Below, one piece after another: positions 1 through 8,792 of a stretch of DNA of 64,000 bases. Location of the stretch: contig NZ_JACHMF010000001.1 in assembly GCF_014204895.1 (NCBI RefSeq), positions 5,704,001 to 5,768,000 of the forward strand. The letters run 5' to 3'. This stretch comes from Paractinoplanes abujensis (lineage in GTDB: Bacteria; Actinomycetota; Actinomycetes; Mycobacteriales; Micromonosporaceae). Within the stretch, counting starts at the first letter, position 1. Each line of letters starts with the position of its first letter. A model generated the notes under the pieces. It did not search any database, was not told where the DNA came from, and saw only the letters and a list, made by a program, of their open reading frames with translations. A program made the translations under genes and the position numbers.

Positions 1-995
1 CCGTAGAACAGGATGAAGACCAGCATGCTGGGGTGCGCGGTAGCGGCGAACAGCGACGGCAGGATCAGCAGCGACAGCCCGCGCAGGAAGTAGTAGGCGC
101 CGAGCAGGATGCGGCTGTCGACCCGGTCGGTCAGCCAGCCCGAGGCGATGGTGCCTGCGATGTCGAAGACGCCGACCAGGGCCAGCAGCGAGGCGGCGGT
201 CGTCTCGGTCATGCCGTGGTCGTGCGCGGCCGGGATGAAGTGGGTGCCGACCAGGCCGTTGGTGGTGGCCCCGCAGATCGCGAAGCCGCCCGCCAGCAGC
301 CAGAACGGCCGGGTCCGGGCGGCTTCCCGCAGGGCGCGCAGGGCGGTGCGGGCCGCCCCGGCCGGTGCGATCGGCTGGGGTTCGGAGTATTCGCCGCCCA
401 GCGCGCCGATGCCCAGTTCGGCCGGGTGGTCGCGCAGCCGCCACCAGACCAGCGGCACGACCAGCAGGGCGGCCGCGGTGACGGTCAGGGCGGCGGTCCG
501 CCAGCCCGTGTTCTGCGTGAGGGTGGCCAGCACCGGCAGGAAGACCAGGTTGCCGGCCGCGCCGCCCGCGGTGAGCACGCCGGTGACCAGGCCACGGTGT
601 TTGACGAACCAGCGGCCGGTGATCGTGGCGACGAAGCCGAGCGCCATCGAGCCGGTGCCGAGGCCGACGAGCACGCCCCAGAGCAGGATCAGCTGCCAGC
701 TGGACTGCATGAGCACGGTCAGGCCGGAACCCGCGGCCACCAGCACCAGGGCGACCATGACGACCCGGCGGATGCCGAACCGTTCCATCAGGGCCGCGGC
801 GAACGGCGCGGTCAGGCCGTAGAGCATCAGGTTGACCGAGACGGCGGCCGAGATCGTGCCGAGCGACCAGCCGAACTCGTCGTGCAGCGGCCGGATCATG
901 ACGGACGGGGTGGCCCGGAAGCCGGCCGCCCCGACGAGCGCGACGAACGCCACGACGGCCACGAGCCAGGCGGGATGGATGCGGTACTTGGTCAC
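1..995 (-). CDS. MFS transporter, truncated by the left window edge
   Basis: Read on the minus strand from a GTG at 993-995, this frame stays open for at least 331 codons and leaves the window without a stop. The product begins VTKYRIHPAWLVAVVAF and is a chain of hydrophobic segments. A short charged loop (MERFGIRRVVM) lies between the second and third, as in the major facilitator superfamily. The overall pattern (short N-terminus, a central loop near residue 190 with a hydrophilic run, then more helices) fits a 12-helix antiporter or uniporter of the NarK/monocarboxylate type. The substrate cannot be read from sequence. It diverges from the GlxA-type regulator at 1048 across a 52-bp gap, which suggests that the regulator controls it. 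The forward-strand frames over this region have shadow-like composition and are not genes. Confidence 0.85.
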   Translation of the reverse strand, partial: MTKYRIHPAWLVAVVAFVALVGAAGFRATPSVMIRPLHDEFGWSLGTISAAVSVNLMLYGLTAPFAAALMERFGIRRVVMVALVLVAAGSGLTVLMQSSWQLILLWGVLVGLGTGSMALGFVATITGRWFVKHRGLVTGVLTAGGAAGNLVFLPVLATLTQNTGWRTAALTVTAAALLVVPLVWWRLRDHPAELGIGALGGEYSEPQPIAPAGAARTALRALREAARTRPFWLLAGGFAICGATTNGLVGTHFIPAAHDHGMTETTAASLLALVGVFDIAGTIASGWLTDRVDSRILLGAYYFLRGLSLLILPSLFAATAHPSMLVFILFY

Positions 996-1047
996 GTACA
1001 GATTCTGCGAACTTCCGGCCGTCAGGACGAGTGGCCGGGAGGCCATC

Positions 1048-2040
1048 ATGCGCAAGAATCGGGCCATGCCTGGCCACACGATCGCCGTTCTGCCCCTCGA
1101 TGGCGTGGTCGCTTTCGACCTCGGCACCGCCACGCAGGTGTTCAACGCGGCCCGCGGCGCCGACAAGCAGAAGCTCTACACCATCCTGGTCTGCGGCACC
1201 GGCCCGGTCCGCAGCACGGCCGGGTTCACGGTCGTCCCCGATCACGACTTGAGCGCCCTCGAGATCGCCGACACGGTGATCGTGCCGGGAGTGGACGCCG
1301 GAAGCACCGTGACCGACGGCACGCTGCGGGCCGACGTACGGGAGGCTTTGCGCAAGGCGGCCACCCGTGGCGCGCGCATCGTCTCGATCTGCACGGGCGC
1401 CTCCGTGCTGGCCGCGGCGGGCCTGCTCGACGGTCGCCCGGCCGCCACCCACTGGCTCTGGGGTGAGCGCATCGGCCGGCTCTATCCGCAGGTCAGGTGG
1501 AATCTGGACGTGCTCTTCGTGGACGACGGTGACGTGCTCACCTCGGCCGGGGTGGGCGCCGGGGCCGACCTCTGCCTGCACATCGTGCGCAGTGATCACG
1601 GCGCCGAGGTGGCCAACCGCGCGGCCCGGCGCTGCGTGCTGCCGCCCTGGCGTGACGGCGGGCAGGCCCAGTTCATCGAGCGCCCGGTCCCGCACCCGGA
1701 CGGCGCCGGCACCGCGCCGACCCGGGCCTGGGCGCTCGACCGGCTGGCCGAGCCGGTCGGCCTGGAGGAGATGGCCGAGCACGCCCGGATGAGCGTGCGC
1801 ACCTTCACCAGGCGTTTTCGCGAGGAGACCGGCACCAGCCCGCGGCAGTGGATTCTGCGGCAGCGCATCGCCCACGCTCAGGTTCTGCTGGAGTCGACCG
1901 ATCTGGGGGTCGAGACGGTGGCCCGGCGCTCGGGCCTGGGCAGCGCGACGGCGCTGCGGCAGCACCTGCAGGCGGCCATCGGCGTGGCGCCCACGGCCTA
2001 TCGCCGCACCTTCCGGCAGCCGGTGTCGGCCACGTCATAA
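1048..2040 (+). CDS. GlxA-family transcriptional regulator (DJ-1/PfpI-like plus AraC HTH)
   Basis: 330 residues. The N-terminal 180 or so residues form a DJ-1/PfpI glutamine-amidotransferase-like domain; the nucleophile-elbow cysteine sits in IVSICTGA, followed by ATHW. The C-terminal 100 residues are an AraC double HTH (LDRLAEPVGLEEMAEHARMS, then RRFREETGTSPRQWI). Such regulators bind DNA through the AraC part, while the amidotransferase-like part is a sensor that is usually non-enzymatic. I chose the ATG at 1048 because GGGAGG ends five bases upstream; an in-frame ATG at 1066 is the alternative. The frame is open further upstream, but that part overlaps the divergent transporter. The divergent transporter is the likely target. 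Confidence 0.9.
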   Translation: MRKNRAMPGHTIAVLPLDGVVAFDLGTATQVFNAARGADKQKLYTILVCGTGPVRSTAGFTVVPDHDLSALEIADTVIVPGVDAGSTVTDGTLRADVREALRKAATRGARIVSICTGASVLAAAGLLDGRPAATHWLWGERIGRLYPQVRWNLDVLFVDDGDVLTSAGVGAGADLCLHIVRSDHGAEVANRAARRCVLPPWRDGGQAQFIERPVPHPDGAGTAPTRAWALDRLAEPVGLEEMAEHARMSVRTFTRRFREETGTSPRQWILRQRIAHAQVLLESTDLGVETVARRSGLGSATALRQHLQAAIGVAPTAYRRTFRQPVSATS

Positions 2041-2082
2041 CCCCGGCGAATCTCAGGTTTCGTCCCAGACGCCCGATAAGGA

Positions 2083-2104
2083 TAGGCAAGCACTGCTTTG
2101 CCTA
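2083..2104 (+). promoter_or_regulatory. Inverted repeat in the pilB leader
   Basis: TAGGCAA at 2083-2089 and TTGCCTA at 2098-2104 form a perfect 7-bp inverted repeat around an 8-base loop. It lies 13 bases before the pilB start and 43 bases after the stop of the upstream regulator. No T-tract follows, so it is more likely an operator or a leader structure of the pilus operon than a terminator. Confidence 0.4.
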
Positions 2105-2117
2105 GACCAAGGACGTC

Positions 2118-3785
2118 ATGGACCAGACCTTCCGCCCGCTGCTCGACGCTCTCAAGCAGATCGGGATCGATCCGCAAGCCGTCGACGCGGCCGCGGGGGA
2201 AGCGCAGCGCAGCGGCCGGTCCGTGCGCGCGGTCCTGATCAACGATCAGGTCGTCACCGAGGAGCAGCTGACCCAGGCGGCAGCCCTCGCGTTCGGCATC
2301 AACACGGTCGACCTGGTCAGCTTCACGCCCGACCCGGCCGCGCTCAAGAAGATCCCGCTGTCGGTCGTGCTGCGCCACCGGGTGCTCGGCATCTCGATGG
2401 CCGACGGCGAGCTCGTCGTCGGCGTCACCGATCCCGGCGACGTCGTCGCGCTGGACGACGTACGGGCCGCCACCGGCATGACCGTGCGCCCGGTGGTGGT
2501 GGCCCGCAGCGAGGTCCGCCGGATCATCGAGAAGCTGCAGCGTGAGTCGAGCGACCTGGGCGACCTGGGTGACGCGGAGGCCGACGCCCAGAACGACATG
2601 GCCGCGCAGGCCACGAGCACCGACGACGCGCCGATCGTGCGCTACGTCAACAGCCTGATCGAGCAGGCCGTCATGAACCGCGCCTCCGACCTGCACCTCG
2701 AGCCCACCGAGGACGACATGCGGGTCCGTTACCGCATCGACGGCGTGCTGCACGAGGTCGACCTGGTGCCGCGCGGCGTGATGGCGGCCCTCACGTCCCG
2801 CATCAAGATCATGTCGGGTGTCGACATCACCGAGAAGCGGGTGCCGCAGAACGGCCGCATCACCGCGCTCATCCGCGACCGCACGGTCGACCTGCGTACG
2901 GCCACGCTGCCCACGGTGTGGGGCGAGAAGCTCGTGCTGCGCGTGCTCGACACCGGCGGCATCGACCTCGACATGGAGAAGCTCGGGTTCACCCAGCACA
3001 ACCTCGACCGCTTCTCGGGGTCGTTCACCAAGCCGCACGGCATGGTGCTGGTGACCGGCCCGACCGGTTCCGGCAAGTCGACCACGCTCTACGCCACCCT
3101 GGGCCGGATCAGCAAGCCCGAGGTCAACGTGATCACCGTGGAGGACCCGGTCGAGTACCGGCTCCGCGGCGTCAACCAGGTGCAGGTCAACGCCAAGGCC
3201 GGCCTGACGTTCGCGGCGGTGCTGCCGGCCATCCTGCGCTCCGACCCCGACGTCGTGCTGATCGGTGAGATCCGGGACGGCCACACCGCGCAGATCGCCG
3301 TCGAGGCGTCGCTGACCGGCCACCTCGTGCTCTCCACGCTGCACACGAACGACGCCCCGGGCGCGGTCACCCGTCTCACCGAGATGGGCATCGAGCCGTT
3401 CCTGGTCGGTTCGTCGCTCGACTGCGTGCTGGCCCAGCGGCTCTCCCGGCGGCTGTGCGACTGGTGCAAGGAGGCGTACGCCCCGACCGAGGAGGAACTG
3501 GTCGGCGCGCGCTGGCCCTTCGAGGACCTGGCCGTGCCGGAGGCGCTGTACCGCCCGGTGGGCTGCCGCAACTGCGCCAACACGGGCTATCGGGGCCGGA
3601 TCGCGCTGCACGAGGTGATGCCGATCTCGCCCGAGATCGAGGCGCTGACCATCCGGCGGGCCTCGGCCGGTGAGATCCGCGAGGTGGCGCTCTACCAGGG
3701 CATGTACGACCTGCGCGCGGACGGGCTGGCCAAGGCGACGGGTGGGCTGACCTCGGTGCGTGAGGTCTCTCGCGTCGCGATCTAA
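2118..3785 (+). CDS. pilB: Type IV pilus extension ATPase PilB (GspE/PulE family)
   Basis: 555 residues, the usual length for PilB. It has an N-terminal GspE-type domain (about 1-150), then the secretion ATPase core. Walker A GPTGSGKST is at residues 314-322, followed by an Asp box, the Walker B-like DVVLIGEIRD near 378 and a His box (HLVLSTLHTND). A tetracysteine zinc site follows (C447, C450, C483, C486), typical of extension ATPases and absent from PilT. The hexamer powers pilin polymerisation at the cytoplasmic face of the membrane. First gene of the pil operon; pilT follows after 113 bp. Neighbouring pilT, pilC, pilA and pilD make the assignment firm and argue against a type II secretion role. 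Confidence 0.95.
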   Translation: MDQTFRPLLDALKQIGIDPQAVDAAAGEAQRSGRSVRAVLINDQVVTEEQLTQAAALAFGINTVDLVSFTPDPAALKKIPLSVVLRHRVLGISMADGELVVGVTDPGDVVALDDVRAATGMTVRPVVVARSEVRRIIEKLQRESSDLGDLGDAEADAQNDMAAQATSTDDAPIVRYVNSLIEQAVMNRASDLHLEPTEDDMRVRYRIDGVLHEVDLVPRGVMAALTSRIKIMSGVDITEKRVPQNGRITALIRDRTVDLRTATLPTVWGEKLVLRVLDTGGIDLDMEKLGFTQHNLDRFSGSFTKPHGMVLVTGPTGSGKSTTLYATLGRISKPEVNVITVEDPVEYRLRGVNQVQVNAKAGLTFAAVLPAILRSDPDVVLIGEIRDGHTAQIAVEASLTGHLVLSTLHTNDAPGAVTRLTEMGIEPFLVGSSLDCVLAQRLSRRLCDWCKEAYAPTEEELVGARWPFEDLAVPEALYRPVGCRNCANTGYRGRIALHEVMPISPEIEALTIRRASAGEIREVALYQGMYDLRADGLAKATGGLTSVREVSRVAI

Positions 3786-3898
3786 GGACGTTACTGCGTA
3801 CGGGAAAAGACCGCTCGAAAACGCGGGAAGAGCCCCTAAACAGGCCCGCGCCGGTGCCGAATTTAAGTGGCGTCCAAAAACCGACGATCGGATAGCCG

Positions 3899-5044
3899 GT
3901 GACGATGTATCAGACCGACCAGATGGTCCCTCAGCAGCAGGTGGCGGCGCCCCAGCCGGCCGCTCCCGCGCCGGGTGACCTGGCCGTGCTCAACCAGATG
4001 CTCGTCACCCTGGTCGAGTCGAAGGGCTCCGACCTGCATCTGACCGTCGGCACGCCGCCCATGATCCGGGTCAACGGCGGGTTGCGGCCCATCCCCGGCT
4101 ACGGCAACTTGAACTCGGCCGACACCGCGCTGCTGGCCCGGGCCGCCGTCTCGGCCGAGCAGTGGCAGACGTTCCAGGACACCTCCGAGCTCGACTTCGC
4201 GCACAGCATCGTGGGCGTCTCCCGGTTCCGCGGCAACCTCTATATCCAGCGCAACTCGTGCGGCGCGGTCTTCCGGGCCATCCCCCACGAGATCAAGCCG
4301 CTGGACGAGCTGGGCATGCCCGACTCGGTGGCGCGGTTCGCCCACCTGCCGCGCGGCCTGGTGCTGGTGACCGGCCCGACCGGTTCCGGCAAGACCACGA
4401 CCCTGGCCTCGATTCTCGACCTGGCCAACCGCAGCCGGGCCGACCACATCATCACCATCGAGGACCCGATCGAGTTCCTCCACCCGCACAAGCGCAGCGT
4501 GGTCAACCAGCGCGAGGTCGGCTCGGACACCGAGGACTTCGCCAGCGCGCTCAAGCACGCGCTGCGCCAGGACCCCGACATCATCCTGGTCGGTGAGCTG
4601 CGTGACCTGGAGACCACGGCGACCGCGCTGACCGCCGCCGAGACCGGTCACCTGGTGCTGGCGACGCTGCACACGCAGAGCGCCACCCAGACGATCGACC
4701 GCGTCATCGACATCTTCCCGCCGCACCAGCAGCTGCAGATCCGGGCCCAGCTGGCCGCCTCGCTGCAGGGTGTGGTCACCCAGGCGCTGGCGCCGCGCGC
4801 GGACAACAAGGGCCGGGCCGTGATCTGCGAGATCCTCACGGCCACGCCGGCCATCCGCAGCCTGATCCGCGAGGGCAAGTCGCACCAGATCCCCTCGTTC
4901 ATGCAGGCGGGTGCGGGCGACGGCATGCTCGCGTTCGACCAGCACCTGGCCGAGAAGGTCCGCGAGCAGGTCGTGACGCTGCAGGCCGCCCTCGAGATCT
5001 GTCACTCGCAGGAAGAGCTCAAGCGACTCGTGGGACGGATGTGA
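3899..5044 (+). CDS. pilT: Type IV pilus retraction ATPase PilT
   Basis: 381 residues from the GTG at 3899; an ATG two codons later (3905) is equally possible. After about 25 Pro/Ala/Gln-rich residues comes the PilT N-domain (SKGSDLHLTVGTPPMIRVNG), then Walker A GPTGSGKTT at about 159-167, DPDIILVGELRD, and the His box HLVLATLHTQSA. The AIRSLIREGKSHQIPS segment near the C-terminus resembles the AIRNLIRE retraction motif of PilT proteins. There is no tetracysteine, so this is the retraction motor that depolymerises pili for twitching or surface sensing. It ends four bases before pilC, so the two are co-transcribed. Confidence 0.95.
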   Translation: MTMYQTDQMVPQQQVAAPQPAAPAPGDLAVLNQMLVTLVESKGSDLHLTVGTPPMIRVNGGLRPIPGYGNLNSADTALLARAAVSAEQWQTFQDTSELDFAHSIVGVSRFRGNLYIQRNSCGAVFRAIPHEIKPLDELGMPDSVARFAHLPRGLVLVTGPTGSGKTTTLASILDLANRSRADHIITIEDPIEFLHPHKRSVVNQREVGSDTEDFASALKHALRQDPDIILVGELRDLETTATALTAAETGHLVLATLHTQSATQTIDRVIDIFPPHQQLQIRAQLAASLQGVVTQALAPRADNKGRAVICEILTATPAIRSLIREGKSHQIPSFMQAGAGDGMLAFDQHLAEKVREQVVTLQAALEICHSQEELKRLVGRM

Positions 5045-5048
5045 TCCG

Positions 5049-6281
5049 ATGCCGGCCACCAAGGTCTATCGCTACAGCAGCATCGACAGCGCCGGTCATC
5101 GCGCCAAGGGCACCGTCGAGGCGCCGAACGAGACCGCGGCCGGCCATCTGCTGAAACAGCGGGGCGAGACCCCGCTGGAGCTGGTCGAGACCGGCAAGGG
5201 CCTGTCCATGGAGATCAAGCTCCCGGGCCTCGGCAACCGGGTCAAGCTCAAGGATCTCGCCGTCTTCTCGCGCCAGTTCGCCACCATGACCGCGTCCGGC
5301 ATGTCCCTGCTGCGATCGCTGGCGATCCTCGAGGAGCAGTGCGCCTCGCCACCGCTCAAGCGCGCGCTGGGCGAGGTGCGCACCGACGTGGCCGGGGGCG
5401 CCTCGCTGTCCGGCTCGATGGCCAAGCACGACCGCATCTTCCCGCGCCTCGTGATCGCGATGGTCCGGGCCGGTGAGACCGGCGGCATGATCGACCGCGC
5501 CCTCGAGCAGGTCGCGGAGACCCTGGAGAAGGACACCGCGCTCCGCGGCAAGATCAAGAGCGCGATGACCTATCCGGCGATCGTGCTGTCGTTCACCTTC
5601 GTCCTCATCGCCGCGGTGCTCATCTTCATCGTGCCGATCTTCGAGGACATGTTCAAGAACCTCGGCGGCGAGCTGCCGGCGGTCACCCAGTTCCTGGTCG
5701 ACGCAAGTAACAACATGTACTGGATCGGGCCGTCCGTCCTGGCCGTGGGCATCACGACGGCGATCCTCTACCGGCGCCAGCATCGCTCCAGCGCGGACTT
5801 CCGGCTCAAGGTCGACAAGATCAAGGTGCGCCTGCCGGTCTTCGGCTCGCTCTTCCGCAAGCTCGCCATGAGCCGCTTCTCCCGCAATCTGGGCCTGCTG
5901 CTCAACGTCGGCGTGCCGGTGATGCAGGCGCTGACCGTGGTCGGTGAGACCACCGGCAACGAAGTCATCAACGTGGCCATGAAGGACGTGCAGGCCGCCG
6001 TGCGCGACGGCCAGCCCATGTCCTCGGCCCTCCGGCACCACACGATCTTCCCGACCATGGTCACGCAGATGATCGAAGTCGGCGAAGAAAGCGGCCAAAT
6101 CAGTCAGATGCTGGACAAGGTTGCCGATTTCTATGACAGGGAAGTCGACAGCGCTGCCGAATCCCTCACCGCCTCGATCGAACCGATCATGGTGCTCGTC
6201 ATGGGCGCCATCGTGGGTGGAATGGTGATCTGTCTTTACATGCCGATGTTCACCATCGGTCAGAACCTGCAAAGCAACTGA
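5049..6281 (+). CDS. pilC: Type IV pilus inner-membrane platform protein PilC
   Basis: 410 residues with the PilC/GspF layout: a short N-terminal region, then two T2SF repeats (about 70-195 and 275-400). The repeats share the pattern FSRQFATMTASGMSLLRSL / FSRNLGLLLNVGVPVMQAL and GETGGM / GEESGQ. Three hydrophobic segments are visible, near 170-195, 222-242 and 375-400, each following or preceding a cytoplasmic repeat. PilC is the membrane platform on which PilB and PilT act. The ATG is four bases after the pilT stop. The last third carries a few A-rich codons (6075-6130), unlike the rest of the operon, but the frame is intact. Confidence 0.94.
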   Translation: MPATKVYRYSSIDSAGHRAKGTVEAPNETAAGHLLKQRGETPLELVETGKGLSMEIKLPGLGNRVKLKDLAVFSRQFATMTASGMSLLRSLAILEEQCASPPLKRALGEVRTDVAGGASLSGSMAKHDRIFPRLVIAMVRAGETGGMIDRALEQVAETLEKDTALRGKIKSAMTYPAIVLSFTFVLIAAVLIFIVPIFEDMFKNLGGELPAVTQFLVDASNNMYWIGPSVLAVGITTAILYRRQHRSSADFRLKVDKIKVRLPVFGSLFRKLAMSRFSRNLGLLLNVGVPVMQALTVVGETTGNEVINVAMKDVQAAVRDGQPMSSALRHHTIFPTMVTQMIEVGEESGQISQMLDKVADFYDREVDSAAESLTASIEPIMVLVMGAIVGGMVICLYMPMFTIGQNLQSN

Positions 6282-6377
6282 CCTGGCACGACCAGGCCGG
6301 ACTCCCGCCGGCCGAACGGGCCCCCCGCCCGGCACCACCCGCCCGCCCCACCTTGACGCCCCATGGAGGCACCCCCA

Positions 6378-6881
6378 ATGCAGGAAGCAATCAACCGGCT
6401 GCGAAACAAGAAGGACGATGAGGGCTTCACGCTCATCGAGCTCCTCGTGGTCGTGGTCATCATCGGTGTGCTGGTCGCGATCGCCGTGCCGGTCTACCTG
6501 AACTACCGCAAGGGTGCAGCCGACAAGTCGGCGCAGTCCGACCTGCGCGGCGCGGTGAGCACGATCGAGCAGTGGTACACCGACAACGGCAACTCGTACC
6601 CGACGGCGACCACGCTGAAGAACCAGAAGGCCAGCTTCAGCCTGAACACCACCGGCGCCCAGACCGCCGGCTCCCCCGGCTGGATCACGCTGTCGGACAA
6701 GTCGGAGCTGACCTACATCCCGACCGTGACCGGCACCGCCCCCAACCAGACCGCGTCCAGCTACCTGGTCTGTGCCACGAACGGCGGCGGCAGCGGCAAG
6801 GTCTACGTCTACGACAGCTCGGTCGGCGGTTCGGTCAAGGCGCTCACCAGCGCCAGCCCCAGCGTGACGACCTGCACGTAA
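6378..6881 (+). CDS. pilA: Type IV major pilin (prepilin)
   Basis: 167 residues from the ATG at 6378, which has GGAGG at 6365-6369. An in-frame ATG at 6363 overlaps that ribosome-binding site and is unlikely. The product has a 16-residue positively charged leader ending in glycine, then the class III prepilin motif G^FTLIELLVVVVIIGVL: cleavage before Phe, Glu at +5 and a hydrophobic helix. The globular domain is Thr/Ser/Gly/Asn-rich with two cysteines (SYLVCATN and the C-terminal TTCT), which may form the D-loop disulphide. It is the only pilin in the operon; no minor pilins are visible. It lies 96 bases after pilC and before its processing enzyme pilD. Confidence 0.93.
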   Translation: MQEAINRLRNKKDDEGFTLIELLVVVVIIGVLVAIAVPVYLNYRKGAADKSAQSDLRGAVSTIEQWYTDNGNSYPTATTLKNQKASFSLNTTGAQTAGSPGWITLSDKSELTYIPTVTGTAPNQTASSYLVCATNGGGSGKVYVYDSSVGGSVKALTSASPSVTTCT

Positions 6882-6951
6882 GCAATCCGACCCGGGTGGC
6901 GCCCATCGCGGCGCCGCCCGGTCCGTCCCGTCGAGGCCGAGGAGGAACGCG

Positions 6952-7734
6952 ATGCCGGTGATGCTCGTCGCCGTCGCCCTGCTCGGCCTCGCCGTGGGCT
7001 CGTTCCTCAACGTGGTCATCTATCGCGTGCCGCGGGACGAGTCGCTGGTCCATCCGCGCTCGCACTGCCCGGCCTGCGGGGTCGAGATCCGCAACCGGCA
7101 CAACATCCCGGTGCTGGGCTGGCTGCTGCTGCGCGGCCGGTGCGCCGACTGCCGGGCCCCGATCAGCGCCCGCTACCCGCTCGTCGAGGCCGGCACCGCC
7201 GTCCTGTTCGTCGCGGTGGCGGCCCGGTTCGGCCTCTCCTGGGAGCTGCCGGCCTACCTCTACCTGGCGGCGATCTCGGTGGCCTTGGCCGCGATCGACC
7301 TCGACGTCATGCGTCTCCCCGACAAGATCGTCCTGCCCTCGTACGCGGTGGCCCTGGCTCTCATGGCCCCCGCGGTGATCGCGGCGGGCACCTGGTCGGC
7401 GGCCGGCCGGGCCCTGCTGGCGGCGGCCGTGCTCTACGTCGGCTACTTCATCCTGGCCGCGTTGCCGCGCGGGATGGGCGGCGGCGACCTCAAGCTCAGC
7501 CCGCTGATCGGCTTCTACCTGGGCTGGCTGGGCTGGAGCTCGGTGGCGATCGGCGCGTTCTCGGCGTTCCTGTTCGGCGGGGTCGTCGGCGCCGCGCTGA
7601 TGCTGCTGCGCCGGGCCAACCGCAAGACCCGTATCCCGTTCGGTCCCTACATGCTCGCCGGCGCCTTCCTCGCGGTCTTCGCCGGCGCCCCCATCGCGCA
7701 GTGGTACTCGTCGCTGCTCGTGCCCACCGTCTGA
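6952..7734 (+). CDS. pilD: Prepilin leader peptidase / N-methyltransferase PilD
   Basis: 260 residues and polytopic. The N-terminal cytoplasmic domain carries two zinc-binding CxxC pairs (CPAC and CADC, about residues 43-66), linked in the family to the methyltransferase region. The aspartyl protease residues are visible in AIDLDVMRLPDK (about 116-127) and in GMGGGDLKL (about 174-182, the GxGD-type site). It cleaves the PilA leader on the cytoplasmic side of the membrane and methylates the new N-terminal Phe. It starts 70 bases after pilA and is followed 32 bases later by pilM. Confidence 0.94.
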   Translation: MPVMLVAVALLGLAVGSFLNVVIYRVPRDESLVHPRSHCPACGVEIRNRHNIPVLGWLLLRGRCADCRAPISARYPLVEAGTAVLFVAVAARFGLSWELPAYLYLAAISVALAAIDLDVMRLPDKIVLPSYAVALALMAPAVIAAGTWSAAGRALLAAAVLYVGYFILAALPRGMGGGDLKLSPLIGFYLGWLGWSSVAIGAFSAFLFGGVVGAALMLLRRANRKTRIPFGPYMLAGAFLAVFAGAPIAQWYSSLLVPTV

Positions 7735-7766
7735 CCACCCCCACTCCCCTGCAAGGAAGGAAACCG

Positions 7767-8792
7767 ATGGCTGGCGTCACCCCGATCGGCCTGGACATCG
7801 GCACGTCCTCCATCCGTGCCGTCGAGGTCCGCCGCGGCAAGGACGACTACTCGCTGTCCAACTTCGGCCAGGTGCCGCTGCCGCCCGGCGCGGTGCACGG
7901 CGGCGTCGTGCAGGACCAGGTGATGGTCACCTCGGCCCTCAAGCAGCTCTGGGCGGCCTGCAAGTTCGGCACCAAGAACGTCAGCATCGGCGTGACCAAC
8001 CCGCAGCTGGTGGTGCGCGAGATGTCGGTCTCCAACCTGCCCGCCAAGGAGATGCGCCAGGCCCTGCCGTTCCAGGTCAAGGACGCGCTGCCGCTGGCCG
8101 TCGAGCGCTCGCTGCTGGACTTCTACCCGCTGGAGGACCCGGGCGACAACCCGACCGTACGGGGTCTGCTCATCGCCATGCCCAAGGAGGCGGTGATGAG
8201 CTCGGTGCACGCGGTCGAGAAGGCCGGCCTGCACGTCAAGGCGGTCGACCTGGCCTCGTTCGCCCTGCTGCGCGCCGCCTCCCGGCTGGACGCCCAGGTC
8301 GAGGCGATCGTCGACATCGGGCTCGACGTGACCAGCGTGGTCGTGCACGCCGACGGCGAACCGCTGATCGTACGGACCGTGCCCCGCGGCGGCCAGGAGA
8401 TCACCGACAGCATCGCGTCCCGCCTGGGCATCCCGCTGCCCGAGGCCGAGGAGCTCAAGTGCCGGTACGGCCTGCACGGCGACGGCCGCGAGGACGGTGT
8501 GCAGGCCGCCGAGGAGGCGGTCCGCCCGCTGGTCAGCGAGCTGCGCAGCTCCTTCACCTACCTCGCCTCGGGTGAGCGGCAGAAGCAGGTGACCCGGCTC
8601 GCGCTCTGCGGCGGCAGCGCGCTGATGCCCGGCCTGGCCGAGCACCTCCAGAACGAACTGCGGATCACCGTCATGTACGCCGACGGCGCCAGCCGGCTGC
8701 GGGACACGCGCAAGGGCCGCGAACGCGGCTTCGACAGCTTCGTGCCCTCGGCCGCGGTGTCGATCGGCCTGACCCTGGGAGCGGCAGCCTGA
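7767..8792 (+). CDS. pilM: Type IV pilus assembly protein PilM (actin-like)
   Basis: 341 residues from the ATG at 7767, with AAGGAAGG just upstream. The fold signature is actin/FtsA-like. Phosphate-1 motif PIGLDIGTSSIRAVEV is at residues 6-21, VDIGLDVTSVVVHADGE near 182-198 is the phosphate-2 region, and LCGGSALMPGL near 281-291 is the adenosine motif. PilM is a cytoplasmic ring component that binds the N-terminal tail of PilN. The stop overlaps the pilN start (ATGA), so PilM, PilN and PilO are translationally coupled. The ATG chosen excludes about 209 upstream in-frame codons that overlap pilD out of frame. Confidence 0.92.
   Translation: MAGVTPIGLDIGTSSIRAVEVRRGKDDYSLSNFGQVPLPPGAVHGGVVQDQVMVTSALKQLWAACKFGTKNVSIGVTNPQLVVREMSVSNLPAKEMRQALPFQVKDALPLAVERSLLDFYPLEDPGDNPTVRGLLIAMPKEAVMSSVHAVEKAGLHVKAVDLASFALLRAASRLDAQVEAIVDIGLDVTSVVVHADGEPLIVRTVPRGGQEITDSIASRLGIPLPEAEELKCRYGLHGDGREDGVQAAEEAVRPLVSELRSSFTYLASGERQKQVTRLALCGGSALMPGLAEHLQNELRITVMYADGASRLRDTRKGRERGFDSFVPSAAVSIGLTLGAAA

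Noticed and set aside
33..1466. Long plus-strand open frames across the left edge
   Set aside because: Arg/Gly/Gln-rich composition without domains; they mirror the minus-strand MFS gene and run out of frame over the GlxA-type regulator.
3786..3898. Possible c-di-GMP riboswitch ahead of pilT
   Set aside because: The conserved core bases of the GEMM aptamer were not found; the gap just looks like a leader with a few A-rich patches.
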